From RGIG2094 sp045660065 (lineage in GTDB: Bacteria; Bacillota; Clostridia; RGIG6154), in assembly GCA_045660065.1 (NCBI GenBank), contig JAZRDC010000017.1:1-20990 (forward strand): a DNA stretch of 20,990 bases. The letters are read 5' to 3'. Position numbers and translations under genes: made by a program. Below, in pieces: positions 8,993 through 15,865 of this stretch; positions within the stretch are counted from its first letter, which is position 1, and every line of letters begins with the position of its first letter. The notes beneath the pieces are model-generated. The model made no database searches. It was not told the DNA's origin and saw only the letters and a list, made by a program, of their open reading frames with translations.

Positions 8993-9019
8993 AGAGGAGA
9001 GTTTCAAAAACCCTCCCCT
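8993..9019 (-). terminator. Terminator of esterase paralogue 2
   Basis: Arms 8993-9004 and 9008-9019 form a 12-bp stem with a 3-nt loop. All pairs are Watson-Crick or G-U when read as minus-strand RNA. A U-rich tract follows. Confidence 0.82.
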
Positions 9020-9025
9020 GAAAAA

Positions 9026-10432
9026 TTATTCTTTAATGTAGGCCTTCAAACCGCTGTCTGTATTTTTCAAAAGTTCAACCATTGTGCGGGCAAAATTATT
9101 TGCACCATTTATATTTGGATGTTCATTTTTACCGCTTGCACCCGGACGCATTGCCTCCTGACCGTGATTTTCAATTTGCTCCATAGTAAGCCCCCAACCG
9201 CCTTGTTCAACAGGTTTTAAAAGTTCTTCTCTGTGGAGATAATACTTTCTTAATACTTCATCGTCTGTTTTAAACTCTTTGCTGTACTGCTTCTGCAATG
9301 CTTCCAAAGCGTTTATATAAACAAGACCGTATTTTTTTGCAATTTCTTCGGTTTTTGTGGCAAACATTTTTGATGTTGGATCCATTTTGGTTGTTGCTCT
9401 CTGAAGCGGTGAGCAAAGAATAAGATTTACTCCCCTTTTTTCTGCTCTTTTTGCCATTTCTTCAAGCGCCATTCCATACCACTGAACAGGGTCCATACCA
9501 TCAGGGCCTTCTCTTTTAGCATCGTTAAGACCAAGAGATACAATTACATAATCACCTTTTGAATAAGAAGAAGATTTTTCCATATCTTTCCAGTCGTTCC
9601 AGCCGTACATACCTGATGTTGGATTTTTACCGTCCGCAATGTTCTGCTGATATTTAGGGTCGCTTTCATTACTCATAATAGCCTGAGCCCAACCGCCTGA
9701 TGTGCAGAAGTTTGAAACTACTGCTCTGTCGGTAAAGTAATCGCCGATATGTGTGCCCCAGCCTGATTCAGGATACCATTTTTCAGCCCAAGTCTGACCA
9801 AAAGAGTCGCCGATGCAGAAAACATTAACTTTCGGCAAAAGATTTTCAAACTGTTTGTTGTACTCTCTTAAATCTGCAATTTTATTCCAGCAAAAAGCCT
9901 TTGTATTTGTAGCATTTGCAGCAATTTCAGTTGTTGCGATTTCATCTGCTTTTGTTTTGTCTGTAACAGTTTTTGCACCAACAAGTTTTCCGCTTTCATC
10001 ATATGAAACTGCTAAAACTGTTGCACCTTCTTCAAAGCAAAACTTATCTTTAATATCAATATTTGCATTTTTGCCGTCAACTTCCACATCTGCCTTTACC
10101 AGATCGGTAACAGATGTTAAAGTTTTAATTGTATCGGTAACATCCGCACCTGCATATGTAAGTTTAATTGCTCTTTTTGTAACATCACCTGAGCATTTCA
10201 AATGAATTGTGTAACTGCCGTTGGGGTTAACGCAAGCAAACTTTGAATAAAAAACAGTTATTCCGTCTTCATTTTCTATTGCCACCGAAATTATTTCATC
10301 ATTTGCATAAGCAACGCTTCCTGTTATGCAGATATTGTTTTTCGCTTCATCAGGACTTCTTTCCGCTAAAACACCTGTTGATAAAGACAAAACCATAACA
10401 AGCGCCAAAATTAAAGAAATTATCTTTTTCAT
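9026..10432 (-). CDS. Secreted SGNH/GDSL hydrolase-like protein, paralogue 2 lacking the canonical Asp
   Basis: A 468-residue paralogue of its neighbours. Residues 1-23 form a signal peptide (MKKIISLILALVMVLSLSTG, cleavage near VLA-E). One shortened N-terminal beta region (NNICITGSV, NGSYTIHLKCSGD) precedes the SGNH domain at about 200-465. GDSF carries nucleophile S210. The TSGGWAQAIMSN segment corresponds to the oxyanion-region Gly block. GLND carries N303, and the final block is K-N-E-H with H438. The usual catalytic Asp three residues before His is Lys435 here, so the enzyme may use a Ser-His dyad or another acid, or may have altered activity. It is about 50 residues shorter than its neighbours, mainly in the N-terminal region. 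AAAGGAG lies 8 nt before the ATG. It is monocistronic by promoter and terminator evidence. Confidence 0.87.
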   Translation of the reverse strand: MKKIISLILALVMVLSLSTGVLAERSPDEAKNNICITGSVAYANDEIISVAIENEDGITVFYSKFACVNPNGSYTIHLKCSGDVTKRAIKLTYAGADVTDTIKTLTSVTDLVKADVEVDGKNANIDIKDKFCFEEGATVLAVSYDESGKLVGAKTVTDKTKADEIATTEIAANATNTKAFCWNKIADLREYNKQFENLLPKVNVFCIGDSFGQTWAEKWYPESGWGTHIGDYFTDRAVVSNFCTSGGWAQAIMSNESDPKYQQNIADGKNPTSGMYGWNDWKDMEKSSSYSKGDYVIVSLGLNDAKREGPDGMDPVQWYGMALEEMAKRAEKRGVNLILCSPLQRATTKMDPTSKMFATKTEEIAKKYGLVYINALEALQKQYSKEFKTDDEVLRKYYLHREELLKPVEQGGWGLTMEQIENHGQEAMRPGASGKNEHPNINGANNFARTMVELLKNTDSGLKAYIKE

Positions 10433-10465
10433 TTTAAATTCTCCTTTATTTGTTATATTTCTTTA

Positions 10466-10494
10466 ATGATACCACAAAAACCGTAAAAAATCAA
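10466..10494 (-). promoter_or_regulatory. Promoter of esterase paralogue 2
   Basis: On the minus strand TTGATT (10489-10494), 17-bp spacer, TATCAT (10466-10471). Confidence 0.75.
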
Positions 10495-10543
10495 TACCAA
10501 CTATAAGTTGTATAAGGGAGTTTCTATGGTTTTCCTACAAAAA

Positions 10544-10570
10544 AAGAAAATCGCCTATGGCGATTTTCTT
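10544..10570 (-). terminator. Terminator of esterase paralogue 3
   Basis: AAGAAAATCGCC (10544-10555) and GGCGATTTTCTT (10559-10570) form a perfect 12-bp stem with a TAT/ATA loop. The minus strand continues with a run of U. Confidence 0.9.
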
Positions 10571-10583
10571 CAATAATTATTCA

Positions 10584-12194
10584 TTATTTTACATAAAATC
10601 TTAAATCTGAATTGGTATCTTTCAAAAGTTTAGCAATAAGTCTTGCCATATTGTCCGCACCTCGGAGGTTCGGGTGAGAGTTTCTGCCTGTTGCATGGCT
10701 GTCATACATTGTGCTTTGCTGATGGTTAGCACGTTCTGCGTCTGAAAGATGGAATTCGTGATTTGGGTCTTTCAAAGCATCTCTGTCAAGATAATATTTT
10801 GAATAAATCTGTGCTAAATATGTTTCCTGTTCTGCCGCTGTGTATGATTTAGTTAAGTCATAACCAAACTCTTCAGAATACTGCTTTGCCTGAGCATCGC
10901 TTACTGCCAAGTATGGCAAATTATATTTTTTCGCAATTTCTTCAGTTCTGTCAACAAGAGCCTGAGTAGCAGACGGCTGTTTCATATCTGCACGAAGCAT
11001 AGCCGAGCAAAGAATAAGATTTGCACCATTTTCTTTTGCACTCTTTACCATATCTTCAATACCCATAGCGTACCATTCAGCAGCAGACATTCCGTCAGGT
11101 CCCGGTTTTCCTGAGTCGTTAAGACCGAGTGATACAATAATGTAGTCCCCTTCAGAGAATTTAGAGTCTTTTAACATATCAGCCCAGTCATTCCAGCCGT
11201 ACATTCCTGATGTTGGGTTTTTACCTGCTGCAATATTTGCCTGATAAACAGGGTCGTTTGTGTTGCTCATAATAGCCTGTGCCCAACCGCCTGATGTACC
11301 ATAGTTTGTAACTGTAATATAATCTTCGTTAAAGTAGTCTTTTAAGTGAGTTCCCCAGCCTGATTCAGGATACCATGTTCTGTCTTTGTAATCCTGGCAG
11401 AATGAGTCGCCGATGCAGAAAATGTCAACCTTTGGCAAGTTGCCATCATTTTCGTTGCCGTAAGGAATAAGATTTGTTGTATTGTTCCAGCAAAAAGCCT
11501 TTGCTTTTACAGTTTTTTCAGGAACGTCGATAACAGCAGTTTCAAAAACCTGAGTTTCACCATTTAAGCCATATTCAACATCAATATTTTCGATTTTGCA
11601 ATCTAAAAGTTTGTTGTTTTCGTCATAAGCCGCAACCATAACCGCCACTTTGTCTTCGTTGGCAAATTTGTTTTTAAGGTTAACAACTGCTTTTAAGCCC
11701 TCACGATTTTCAGGCGCATACACGCTCACATATTCACGAGCCTTCAAAGTTTCTCCGTTAACAGTTTTTTCAGGATAAGATACTTTTGCAGGTGTTTTGT
11801 CAATTACAAGATCAAAACTTTTGTCGTTTGTATCTGTAACAAAAACATCTGCTTCCATAATCTGCGGTGTAACAGTTGCTTTAACAACTGAACTTGTAAC
11901 ATCTTCGTCTGCGTATCTCACTTTAAGAGTTGCACCGTCAAAGTTACCTCCGCATTTGAATTTAATGGCATATTTGCCATCTTCGCCGATTTCATATTCT
12001 TCAATATACAAAATTTCATTGTCTTTTGCGATGGTAAGAGTAAGCATATTGTTTTCAGGGTTAAACTGACCAACCTCGCCCTCAACATACACATTGTTCA
12101 TAGTTTCGTGAACTTCCGCGTCAACTGCTGCAAAGCAGGTAACTGATGACAAGACCATTAAAAGTCCAAGTAATAAGCATAATGCTTTTTTCAT
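10584..12194 (-). CDS. Secreted SGNH/GDSL hydrolase-like protein, paralogue 3 lacking the canonical Asp
   Basis: A 536-residue exported paralogue. Residues 1-22 form a signal peptide (KKALCLLLGLLMVLSSV, ending CFA-AV). The N-terminal beta regions are closely similar to those of paralogue 1 (IMEADVFVTD occurs in both). The SGNH domain has GDSF with S264, TSGGWAQAIMSN, GLND with N359 and R-N-S-H with H507. As in paralogue 2, the canonical Asp before His is replaced, here by Arg504. It carries an extra segment (about 440-500) absent from the other two. I use ATG 12194, which has AGGGTG upstream; a TTG two codons earlier is unlikely. It is transcribed divergently from mreB. Confidence 0.87.
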   Translation of the reverse strand: MKKALCLLLGLLMVLSSVTCFAAVDAEVHETMNNVYVEGEVGQFNPENNMLTLTIAKDNEILYIEEYEIGEDGKYAIKFKCGGNFDGATLKVRYADEDVTSSVVKATVTPQIMEADVFVTDTNDKSFDLVIDKTPAKVSYPEKTVNGETLKAREYVSVYAPENREGLKAVVNLKNKFANEDKVAVMVAAYDENNKLLDCKIENIDVEYGLNGETQVFETAVIDVPEKTVKAKAFCWNNTTNLIPYGNENDGNLPKVDIFCIGDSFCQDYKDRTWYPESGWGTHLKDYFNEDYITVTNYGTSGGWAQAIMSNTNDPVYQANIAAGKNPTSGMYGWNDWADMLKDSKFSEGDYIIVSLGLNDSGKPGPDGMSAAEWYAMGIEDMVKSAKENGANLILCSAMLRADMKQPSATQALVDRTEEIAKKYNLPYLAVSDAQAKQYSEEFGYDLTKSYTAAEQETYLAQIYSKYYLDRDALKDPNHEFHLSDAERANHQQSTMYDSHATGRNSHPNLRGADNMARLIAKLLKDTNSDLRFYVK

Positions 12195-12233
12195 ATTCAA
12201 ACACCCTTTCTTTTTGTATAAATATACACACTA

Positions 12234-12262
12234 ATTATACATCGTTTTATTTTAAAATGCAA
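12234..12262 (-). promoter_or_regulatory. Probable promoter of esterase paralogue 3
   Basis: On the minus strand TATAAT (12234-12239) is preceded by TG. A weak -35 (TTGCAT, 12257-12262) lies at 17-bp spacing. Confidence 0.6.
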
Positions 12263-12302
12263 CAACTTTCAAAAAAAGTATCTATTTTTGTAAATTTTGT
12301 AT

Positions 12303-12330
12303 CCGAATATATAAATCCGGATATATAAAT
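12303..12330. repeat. Two tandem 14-bp repeats between divergent promoters
   Basis: CCGAATATATAAAT (12303-12316) is followed directly by CCGGATATATAAAT (12317-12330), with one mismatch. A 6-bp inverted repeat, TATCCG/CGGATA, overlaps them (12300-12323). They lie between the esterase-3 and mreB promoters and could be a regulator-binding site; no direct evidence. Confidence 0.5.
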
Positions 12331-12355
12331 AATGTATTAAATTTACACAAACTTA

Positions 12356-12384
12356 TTGATTTTTAACTGATTTGAATGTATAAT
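12356..12384 (+). promoter_or_regulatory. Sigma-A promoter of mreB
   Basis: TTGATT (12356-12361), 17-bp spacer, TATAAT (12379-12384). The predicted leader to the GTG at 12732 is about 340 nt, unusually long, and is filled by structured repeats. Confidence 0.8.
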
Positions 12385-12441
12385 ATAAATGTATGGTTGG
12401 GCGTTTAAGAATTAAATCATAAAAAGTCAGGACATGCGCCG

Positions 12442-12615
12442 CGTCAGAGTTCGTGCTTTTATTTCGTTTCTGCTACTCGCAGAAACTCATTTTTCGCACG
12501 ACTCTTCCTTTACAAAATTGAAAAGTATTTTTCAATTTTGAGAGGAAAAACCGCGGCAAAAGTGAGCAATGACAAACCTGTCATTGCGAACGCGCTAAAG
12601 CGTGTTTTGACGATA
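12442..12615 (+). repeat. 174-nt structured repeat module, stand-alone copy (copy C)
   Basis: It aligns without gaps over 174 nt with 15945-16118, with about 19 differences by hand count. It contains nested stems TCGTGC/GCACGA (12451-12456/12496-12501) around GTTTCTGC/GCAGAAAC (12466-12473/12479-12486), a 14-bp palindromic hairpin (12513-12526/12527-12540) and a 9-bp hairpin GCAATGACA/TGTCATTGC (12566-12574/12579-12587). No protein is encoded. It lies in the mreB leader, without the flanking arms seen around the other copy. Confidence 0.85.
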
Positions 12616-12631
12616 TACCGATAAATTTGGT

Positions 12632-12707
12632 GTTTTTGATGAATACATCAAAAACAGGCGCGAGCGAACAAATTTGCAAAGCCAAAGTGCAATGGTAATT
12701 GCACTTT
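12632..12707 (+). other. Two perfect hairpins in the mreB leader
   Basis: GTTTTTGATG/CATCAAAAAC (12632-12641/12646-12655) and AAAGTGCAAT/ATTGCACTTT (12684-12693/12698-12707) are perfect 10-bp stems with 4-nt loops. The second ends 12 nt before the AGGAG ribosome binding site. Neither has a U-tract, so they are not terminators; they could influence mRNA stability or translation. Confidence 0.7.
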
Positions 12708-12731
12708 GAGAGCGACGTTAGGAGCGATATT

Positions 12732-13784
12732 GTGTTTGATTTTTTTAAAAACATATTCGGAGTAGGCACAGACATAGGAATTGACCTTGGAACTGCCTCA
12801 GTTTTGGTATATATAAAAGATAAGGGCATCGTTTTAAGAGAGCCTTCTGTTGTAGCACTTGACTGCGTTACAAAAAAGGTTATAAAAGTAGGCATTGAAG
12901 CCCAGGAAATGATTGGAAGAACTCCGGGGAACATTGTAGCAATCCGCCCCCTTCGTGACGGAGTTATTTCAGACTACGAAACAACTGCAAAAATGCTTAA
13001 ATATTTTCTTGACAAAGCCAACGCGTCAAAACTTTTCAAACCCCGTGTGGTAGTTTGCGTACCAAGCGGAGTTACAGAAGTAGAACAGCGCGCAGTTATT
13101 GATGCCTGCACCCACGCAGGAGCAAGAAGCGTTCATTTAATAGAAGAACCAATCGCAGCAGCAATCGGCGCAGGAGTTGACATCACAAAGCCATACGGCA
13201 CAATGGTTGTTGACATTGGCGGCGGAACAACAGATATTGCAGTAATTTCACTTGGCGGTATTGTAACAAGCACATCTATTAAGTGCGCAGGGGACAAGTT
13301 TGACGAAGCGATTATCAAATATGTAAGAAAAAAATATTCTCTTGCAATCGGCGAGAGAACCGCAGAAGATATAAAAATGCAAATCGGAAGCGTGTATTTC
13401 AGAGAAGAACCTGTAAGTTGCACATTTAAAGGAAGAAGTTTAGTTACAGGACTTCCGGAAACACTCACCATCACATCTGAAGAAACTTTTGAGGCATTAG
13501 AAGAACCGGTACTTCAGATTTGCGATGCAATCCACACAGTTTTGGAAGACACACCGCCCGAACTTGTTGGGGATATAAGCACAAGAGGTATTATTTTAAC
13601 AGGCGGCGGAAGTTTAATTTACGGACTTGACCAACTTTTACAGCACGAAACAGGAATTAAAACTGAAGTTGCAGCAGATGCAATTTCCTGTGTTGCGGCA
13701 GGTACAGGGGTGTCATTAAATGACATTGACTTTTACGACAATCTCTACAACTCCCGCGACAGAAAGAACATCGTTCAGATATAA
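12732..13784 (+). CDS. mreB: Rod-shape-determining protein MreB/Mbl
   Basis: A 350-residue bacterial actin homologue of usual length. Phosphate-1 motif GIDLGTAS is near residues 16-23, phosphate-2 DIGGGTTDIAV near 161-171, the EEPIAAAIGAG segment lies between them, and the adenosine motif GIILTGGGSLI is near the C-terminus. MreB polymerises under the membrane and directs the lateral-wall elongation machinery. I choose GTG 12732 because AGGAG lies 7 nt upstream and the protein then begins VFDFFKNIFGVGTDIGIDLG, as MreB proteins do. The in-frame ATG at 12699 lies inside a hairpin and has no RBS. It stands alone rather than with mreC/mreD, so it may be a second MreB or Mbl paralogue. The leader is long and repeat-filled; a strong terminator follows. 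Confidence 0.95.
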   Translation: MFDFFKNIFGVGTDIGIDLGTASVLVYIKDKGIVLREPSVVALDCVTKKVIKVGIEAQEMIGRTPGNIVAIRPLRDGVISDYETTAKMLKYFLDKANASKLFKPRVVVCVPSGVTEVEQRAVIDACTHAGARSVHLIEEPIAAAIGAGVDITKPYGTMVVDIGGGTTDIAVISLGGIVTSTSIKCAGDKFDEAIIKYVRKKYSLAIGERTAEDIKMQIGSVYFREEPVSCTFKGRSLVTGLPETLTITSEETFEALEEPVLQICDAIHTVLEDTPPELVGDISTRGIILTGGGSLIYGLDQLLQHETGIKTEVAADAISCVAAGTGVSLNDIDFYDNLYNSRDRKNIVQI

Positions 13785-13795
13785 TAATTATGCAC

Positions 13796-13829
13796 AAAAG
13801 GGGATGTAAATTAGTTTACATCCCCTTTT
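13796..13829 (+). terminator. Terminator of mreB
   Basis: A perfect 15-bp stem (13796-13810 with 13815-13829, loop TTAG) ends in a U-tract. The arm core GGGGATGTAAA/TTTACATCCCC nearly matches the hairpin after tcdA, and TTTACATCCCC recurs at the right end of repeat copy A. Confidence 0.88.
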
Positions 13830-13832
13830 TCG

Positions 13833-14087
13833 GGGGATAGGAAAAAATGTTCAGAACGAAAAAACTGAGCAAACGCCAAAGGCTTCCTTTGGTGTTTGGA
13901 TACCCGAAAGCGTATGGTTATACGCTGAGAGGCGAAGTTTTTTCGTAACAAAAATGGCTTTAAATAAAGAAAAAATCCTGATTTATCAGGATTTTTTTCA
14001 TTCGGTATGCTTATTCTAAGGTTTTGCTATATCTTTTTCAAATTGATTTTAAGCCATTTTTGTGATCTGGGCTTTTTTTACATCCCC
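13833..14087 (+). repeat. Structured repeat/putative ncRNA, short form (copy A)
   Basis: No coding potential; a multi-stem fold is shared with copy B. Stems: P0 GGGGAT/ATCCCC at the ends (13833-13838/14082-14087), reinforced by an A-run/U-run; P1 CGAAAAAACT/AGTTTTTTCG (13857-13866/13936-13945); P2 12 bp (13871-13882/13886-13897); P3 AGCGTAT/ATACGCT (13909-13915/13920-13926); P4 AAAAATGGCTT/AAGCCATTTTT (13950-13960/14051-14061) enclosing P5 (13970-13981/13986-13997). Copy B differs at paired positions in ways that keep pairing. It lies between mreB and the transporter promoter. It could be a mobile repeat or a transcribed RNA; I know no named family that matches. Confidence 0.8.
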
Positions 14088-14132
14088 TTTAAAATAAAAA
14101 ATAAAATTTTTATATTTTTTTGCATTTTTATG

Positions 14133-14161
14133 TTGACATATGCAAAATTTAGTGGTATACT
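14133..14161 (+). promoter_or_regulatory. Sigma-A promoter of the riboswitch-transporter unit
   Basis: TTGACA (14133-14138), 17-bp spacer, TATACT (14156-14161). The start is predicted near 14168, giving a leader of about 215 nt that contains the glycine aptamer. Confidence 0.9.
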
Positions 14162-14177
14162 ACCTAACAATTGAATA

Positions 14178-14326
14178 TTCCCTTTGAAGTTTTCGGAATT
14201 TTTAAAACCGAATTCTGAGGGAACTCTGGAGAATCTCTTAAATGAGTGCCGAAGGTGCAAGGTTAAAAAAACCGAATCTCTCAGGCAAAAGGACAGAGGT
14301 GGATTTTAATCCCATGTTTTCCGGAG
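14178..14326 (+). promoter_or_regulatory. Glycine riboswitch, single aptamer
   Basis: The aptamer spans about 14224-14298. It is closed by CTCTG/CAGAG (14224-14228/14294-14298) and carries the conserved gcvT-motif core GAGTGCCGAAGGTGCAA and CTCTCAGGCAAAAGGACAG. There is one full aptamer, not the common tandem pair. Upstream is a two-tier stem (TTCCCT/AGGGAA 14178-14183/14218-14223, and TTCGG/CCGAA 14192-14196/14208-14212) that could be the degenerate ghost aptamer of glycine singlet riboswitches. With the terminator that follows and a transporter downstream, glycine binding probably turns expression off; the direction is inferred. Confidence 0.92.
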
Positions 14327-14360
14327 TTGCTGATTTTTTAGTCGGCAATTTTTTTATTTT
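14327..14360 (+). terminator. Riboswitch-controlled intrinsic terminator
   Basis: TTGCTGA (14327-14333) pairs with GTCGGCAA (14341-14348, including one G-U), followed by a run of seven U. It sits between the aptamer and the AGGAGG ribosome binding site at 14370-14375, the expected place for transcriptional control. Confidence 0.82.
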
Positions 14361-14382
14361 ATTATTTTCAGGAGGTTTCATT

Positions 14383-15789
14383 ATGGAACAAGCATTACTC
14401 AAAGTTATGAACGCAATCAACACATACATGGCTGACTATGTATTAATCGTGTTGCTTGTGGCAGTAGGTCTTTTCTTCTCATTCAAAACACGTTTCGTTC
14501 AGGTTCGTTGCTTTGGAGAAGGTATGAAAAAAGTTTTTGGTAACTTTTCACTTAAAGGTGGAAAACAGAAGAGCGGTATGAGTTCATTCCAGGCATTGGC
14601 TACAGCTATTGCAGGTCAGGTAGGTACAGGTAACATCGTTGGTGCTTCAGGTGCTATCTTAACAGGTGGTCCTGGTGCTATCTTCTGGATGTGGATTATC
14701 GCATTCTTAGGTATGGCTACAATCTATGCTGAAGCAGTTTTAGCTCAGGAAACAAGAATTATAGACAAAGACGGCAGCGTTGCCGGCGGTCCTATCTACT
14801 ACATCAAAGCAGCATTCAAAGGCGGCTTCGGTAAATTCCTTGCAGTGTTCTTTGCAATCGCAACTGTAATTTCACTTGGTTTTATCGGTGGTATGGTTCA
14901 GTCAAACTCAATCGGTGCTACAATCAACACAGCATTTGGTATTCCTACTTGGATTACAGGTCTTGTTTTAGCAGTTATCGTTGGATTTATCGTAATCGGC
15001 GGTGCACAGAGAATCGCAGCAACAGCAGAAAAAATCGTACCTGTTATGGCAATTCTTTACATCGTAGGTTCACTTGTTGTTTTAGCAGTTAATATCGTAA
15101 ATGTTCCTGCAGCATTCGGTGCAATCTTTAAGTATGCATTCCAGCCACAGGCTTTAATCGGTGGTGGTATCGGTATGGCACTTAAAACTGCAATCAGCCA
15201 GGGTGCTAAGCGCGGTCTTTTCTCAAATGAAGCAGGTATGGGTTCAACACCACACGCTCACGCAATGGCAAACGTTGAAAAACCACACGATCAGGGTGTT
15301 GTAGCAATGATCGGTGTATTCCTCGATACATTCGTAGTTCTCACAATGACAGCGTTGGTTGTAATCACTTGCACATATGTTGGTAACGGCGCACTCGCTG
15401 GTGCTGACGGTGCATCATATGCTCAGATTATCGCAGATGCAGGCATCAACAAAACAAATGTTGCGCAGTCTGCATTCGGCAGTGTATTCGGTTCAAACAT
15501 CGGTAACATTTATGTTGCAATCTGCCTTATGTTCTTTGCGTTTACAACAATCATCAGTTGGAACTTGTTTGGTGAAATCAACTTCAAATACCTCTTTGGT
15601 TCAAAAGCAAAAATCGTTTATGCTATTATTTCAGTAGTATTCGTTTTCATTGGTACAATCGTTCAGGAAAACGAACTCGTATGGCTCACACAGGATACAT
15701 TCAACCAGTTTATGGTTCTCCCTAACGCCATCGCAATGTTTGCTTTAGCACCATTGGTAACAAAGGCTGCTAAAAAGAATCAGCTTTAA
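14383..15789 (+). CDS. AGCS-family sodium/amino-acid symporter, probably glycine (or alanine) uptake
   Basis: A 468-residue polytopic membrane protein of the alanine-or-glycine:cation symporter family. After a short N-terminal helix (ALLKVMNAINTYMADYVL) come about ten or eleven hydrophobic segments. The family signature region is at about 66-115, with ALATAIAGQVGTGNIVGA and PGAIFWMW. GLFSNEAGMGSTPHAHA, the second conserved AGCS motif, lies in the middle. The family imports alanine or glycine with Na+; the glycine aptamer in its leader makes glycine the best-supported substrate. ATG 14383 follows AGGAGG at 7-8 nt. An upstream in-frame ATG (14242) lies inside the aptamer and is not used. A U-tailed terminator follows. 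Codon use (GGT, GCA, ACA, GTA) suggests a well-expressed gene. Confidence 0.95.
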   Translation: MEQALLKVMNAINTYMADYVLIVLLVAVGLFFSFKTRFVQVRCFGEGMKKVFGNFSLKGGKQKSGMSSFQALATAIAGQVGTGNIVGASGAILTGGPGAIFWMWIIAFLGMATIYAEAVLAQETRIIDKDGSVAGGPIYYIKAAFKGGFGKFLAVFFAIATVISLGFIGGMVQSNSIGATINTAFGIPTWITGLVLAVIVGFIVIGGAQRIAATAEKIVPVMAILYIVGSLVVLAVNIVNVPAAFGAIFKYAFQPQALIGGGIGMALKTAISQGAKRGLFSNEAGMGSTPHAHAMANVEKPHDQGVVAMIGVFLDTFVVLTMTALVVITCTYVGNGALAGADGASYAQIIADAGINKTNVAQSAFGSVFGSNIGNIYVAICLMFFAFTTIISWNLFGEINFKYLFGSKAKIVYAIISVVFVFIGTIVQENELVWLTQDTFNQFMVLPNAIAMFALAPLVTKAAKKNQL

Positions 15790-15804
15790 TTAAAACTTCA
15801 AAAG

Positions 15805-15829
15805 CCCGCTTGCAAGCGGGTTTTTTTAT
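15805..15829 (+). terminator. Terminator of the symporter gene
   Basis: The palindrome CCCGCTTGCAAGCGGG (15805-15820) is followed by seven T. Confidence 0.93.
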
Positions 15830-15865
15830 TATAAAAAGAAAAAACTAATTTATCCCCTCTTTTCA

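Noticed and set aside
12195..12200. TTG start two codons upstream for esterase paralogue 3
   Set aside because: ATG 12194 has the better-placed RBS and begins a normal signal peptide.
12699..12731. Upstream ATG start for mreB
   Set aside because: It lies in a perfect hairpin with no RBS; GTG 12732 has AGGAG at 7 nt and gives the usual MreB N-terminus.
12581..12934. Minus-strand reading frame across the mreB start
   Set aside because: It covers repeat hairpins and the antisense of mreB codons, with no RBS and no family resemblance.
14242..14382. Upstream ATG giving the symporter a 47-residue N-terminal extension
   Set aside because: The sequence is the glycine aptamer and its terminator; ATG 14383 has AGGAGG.
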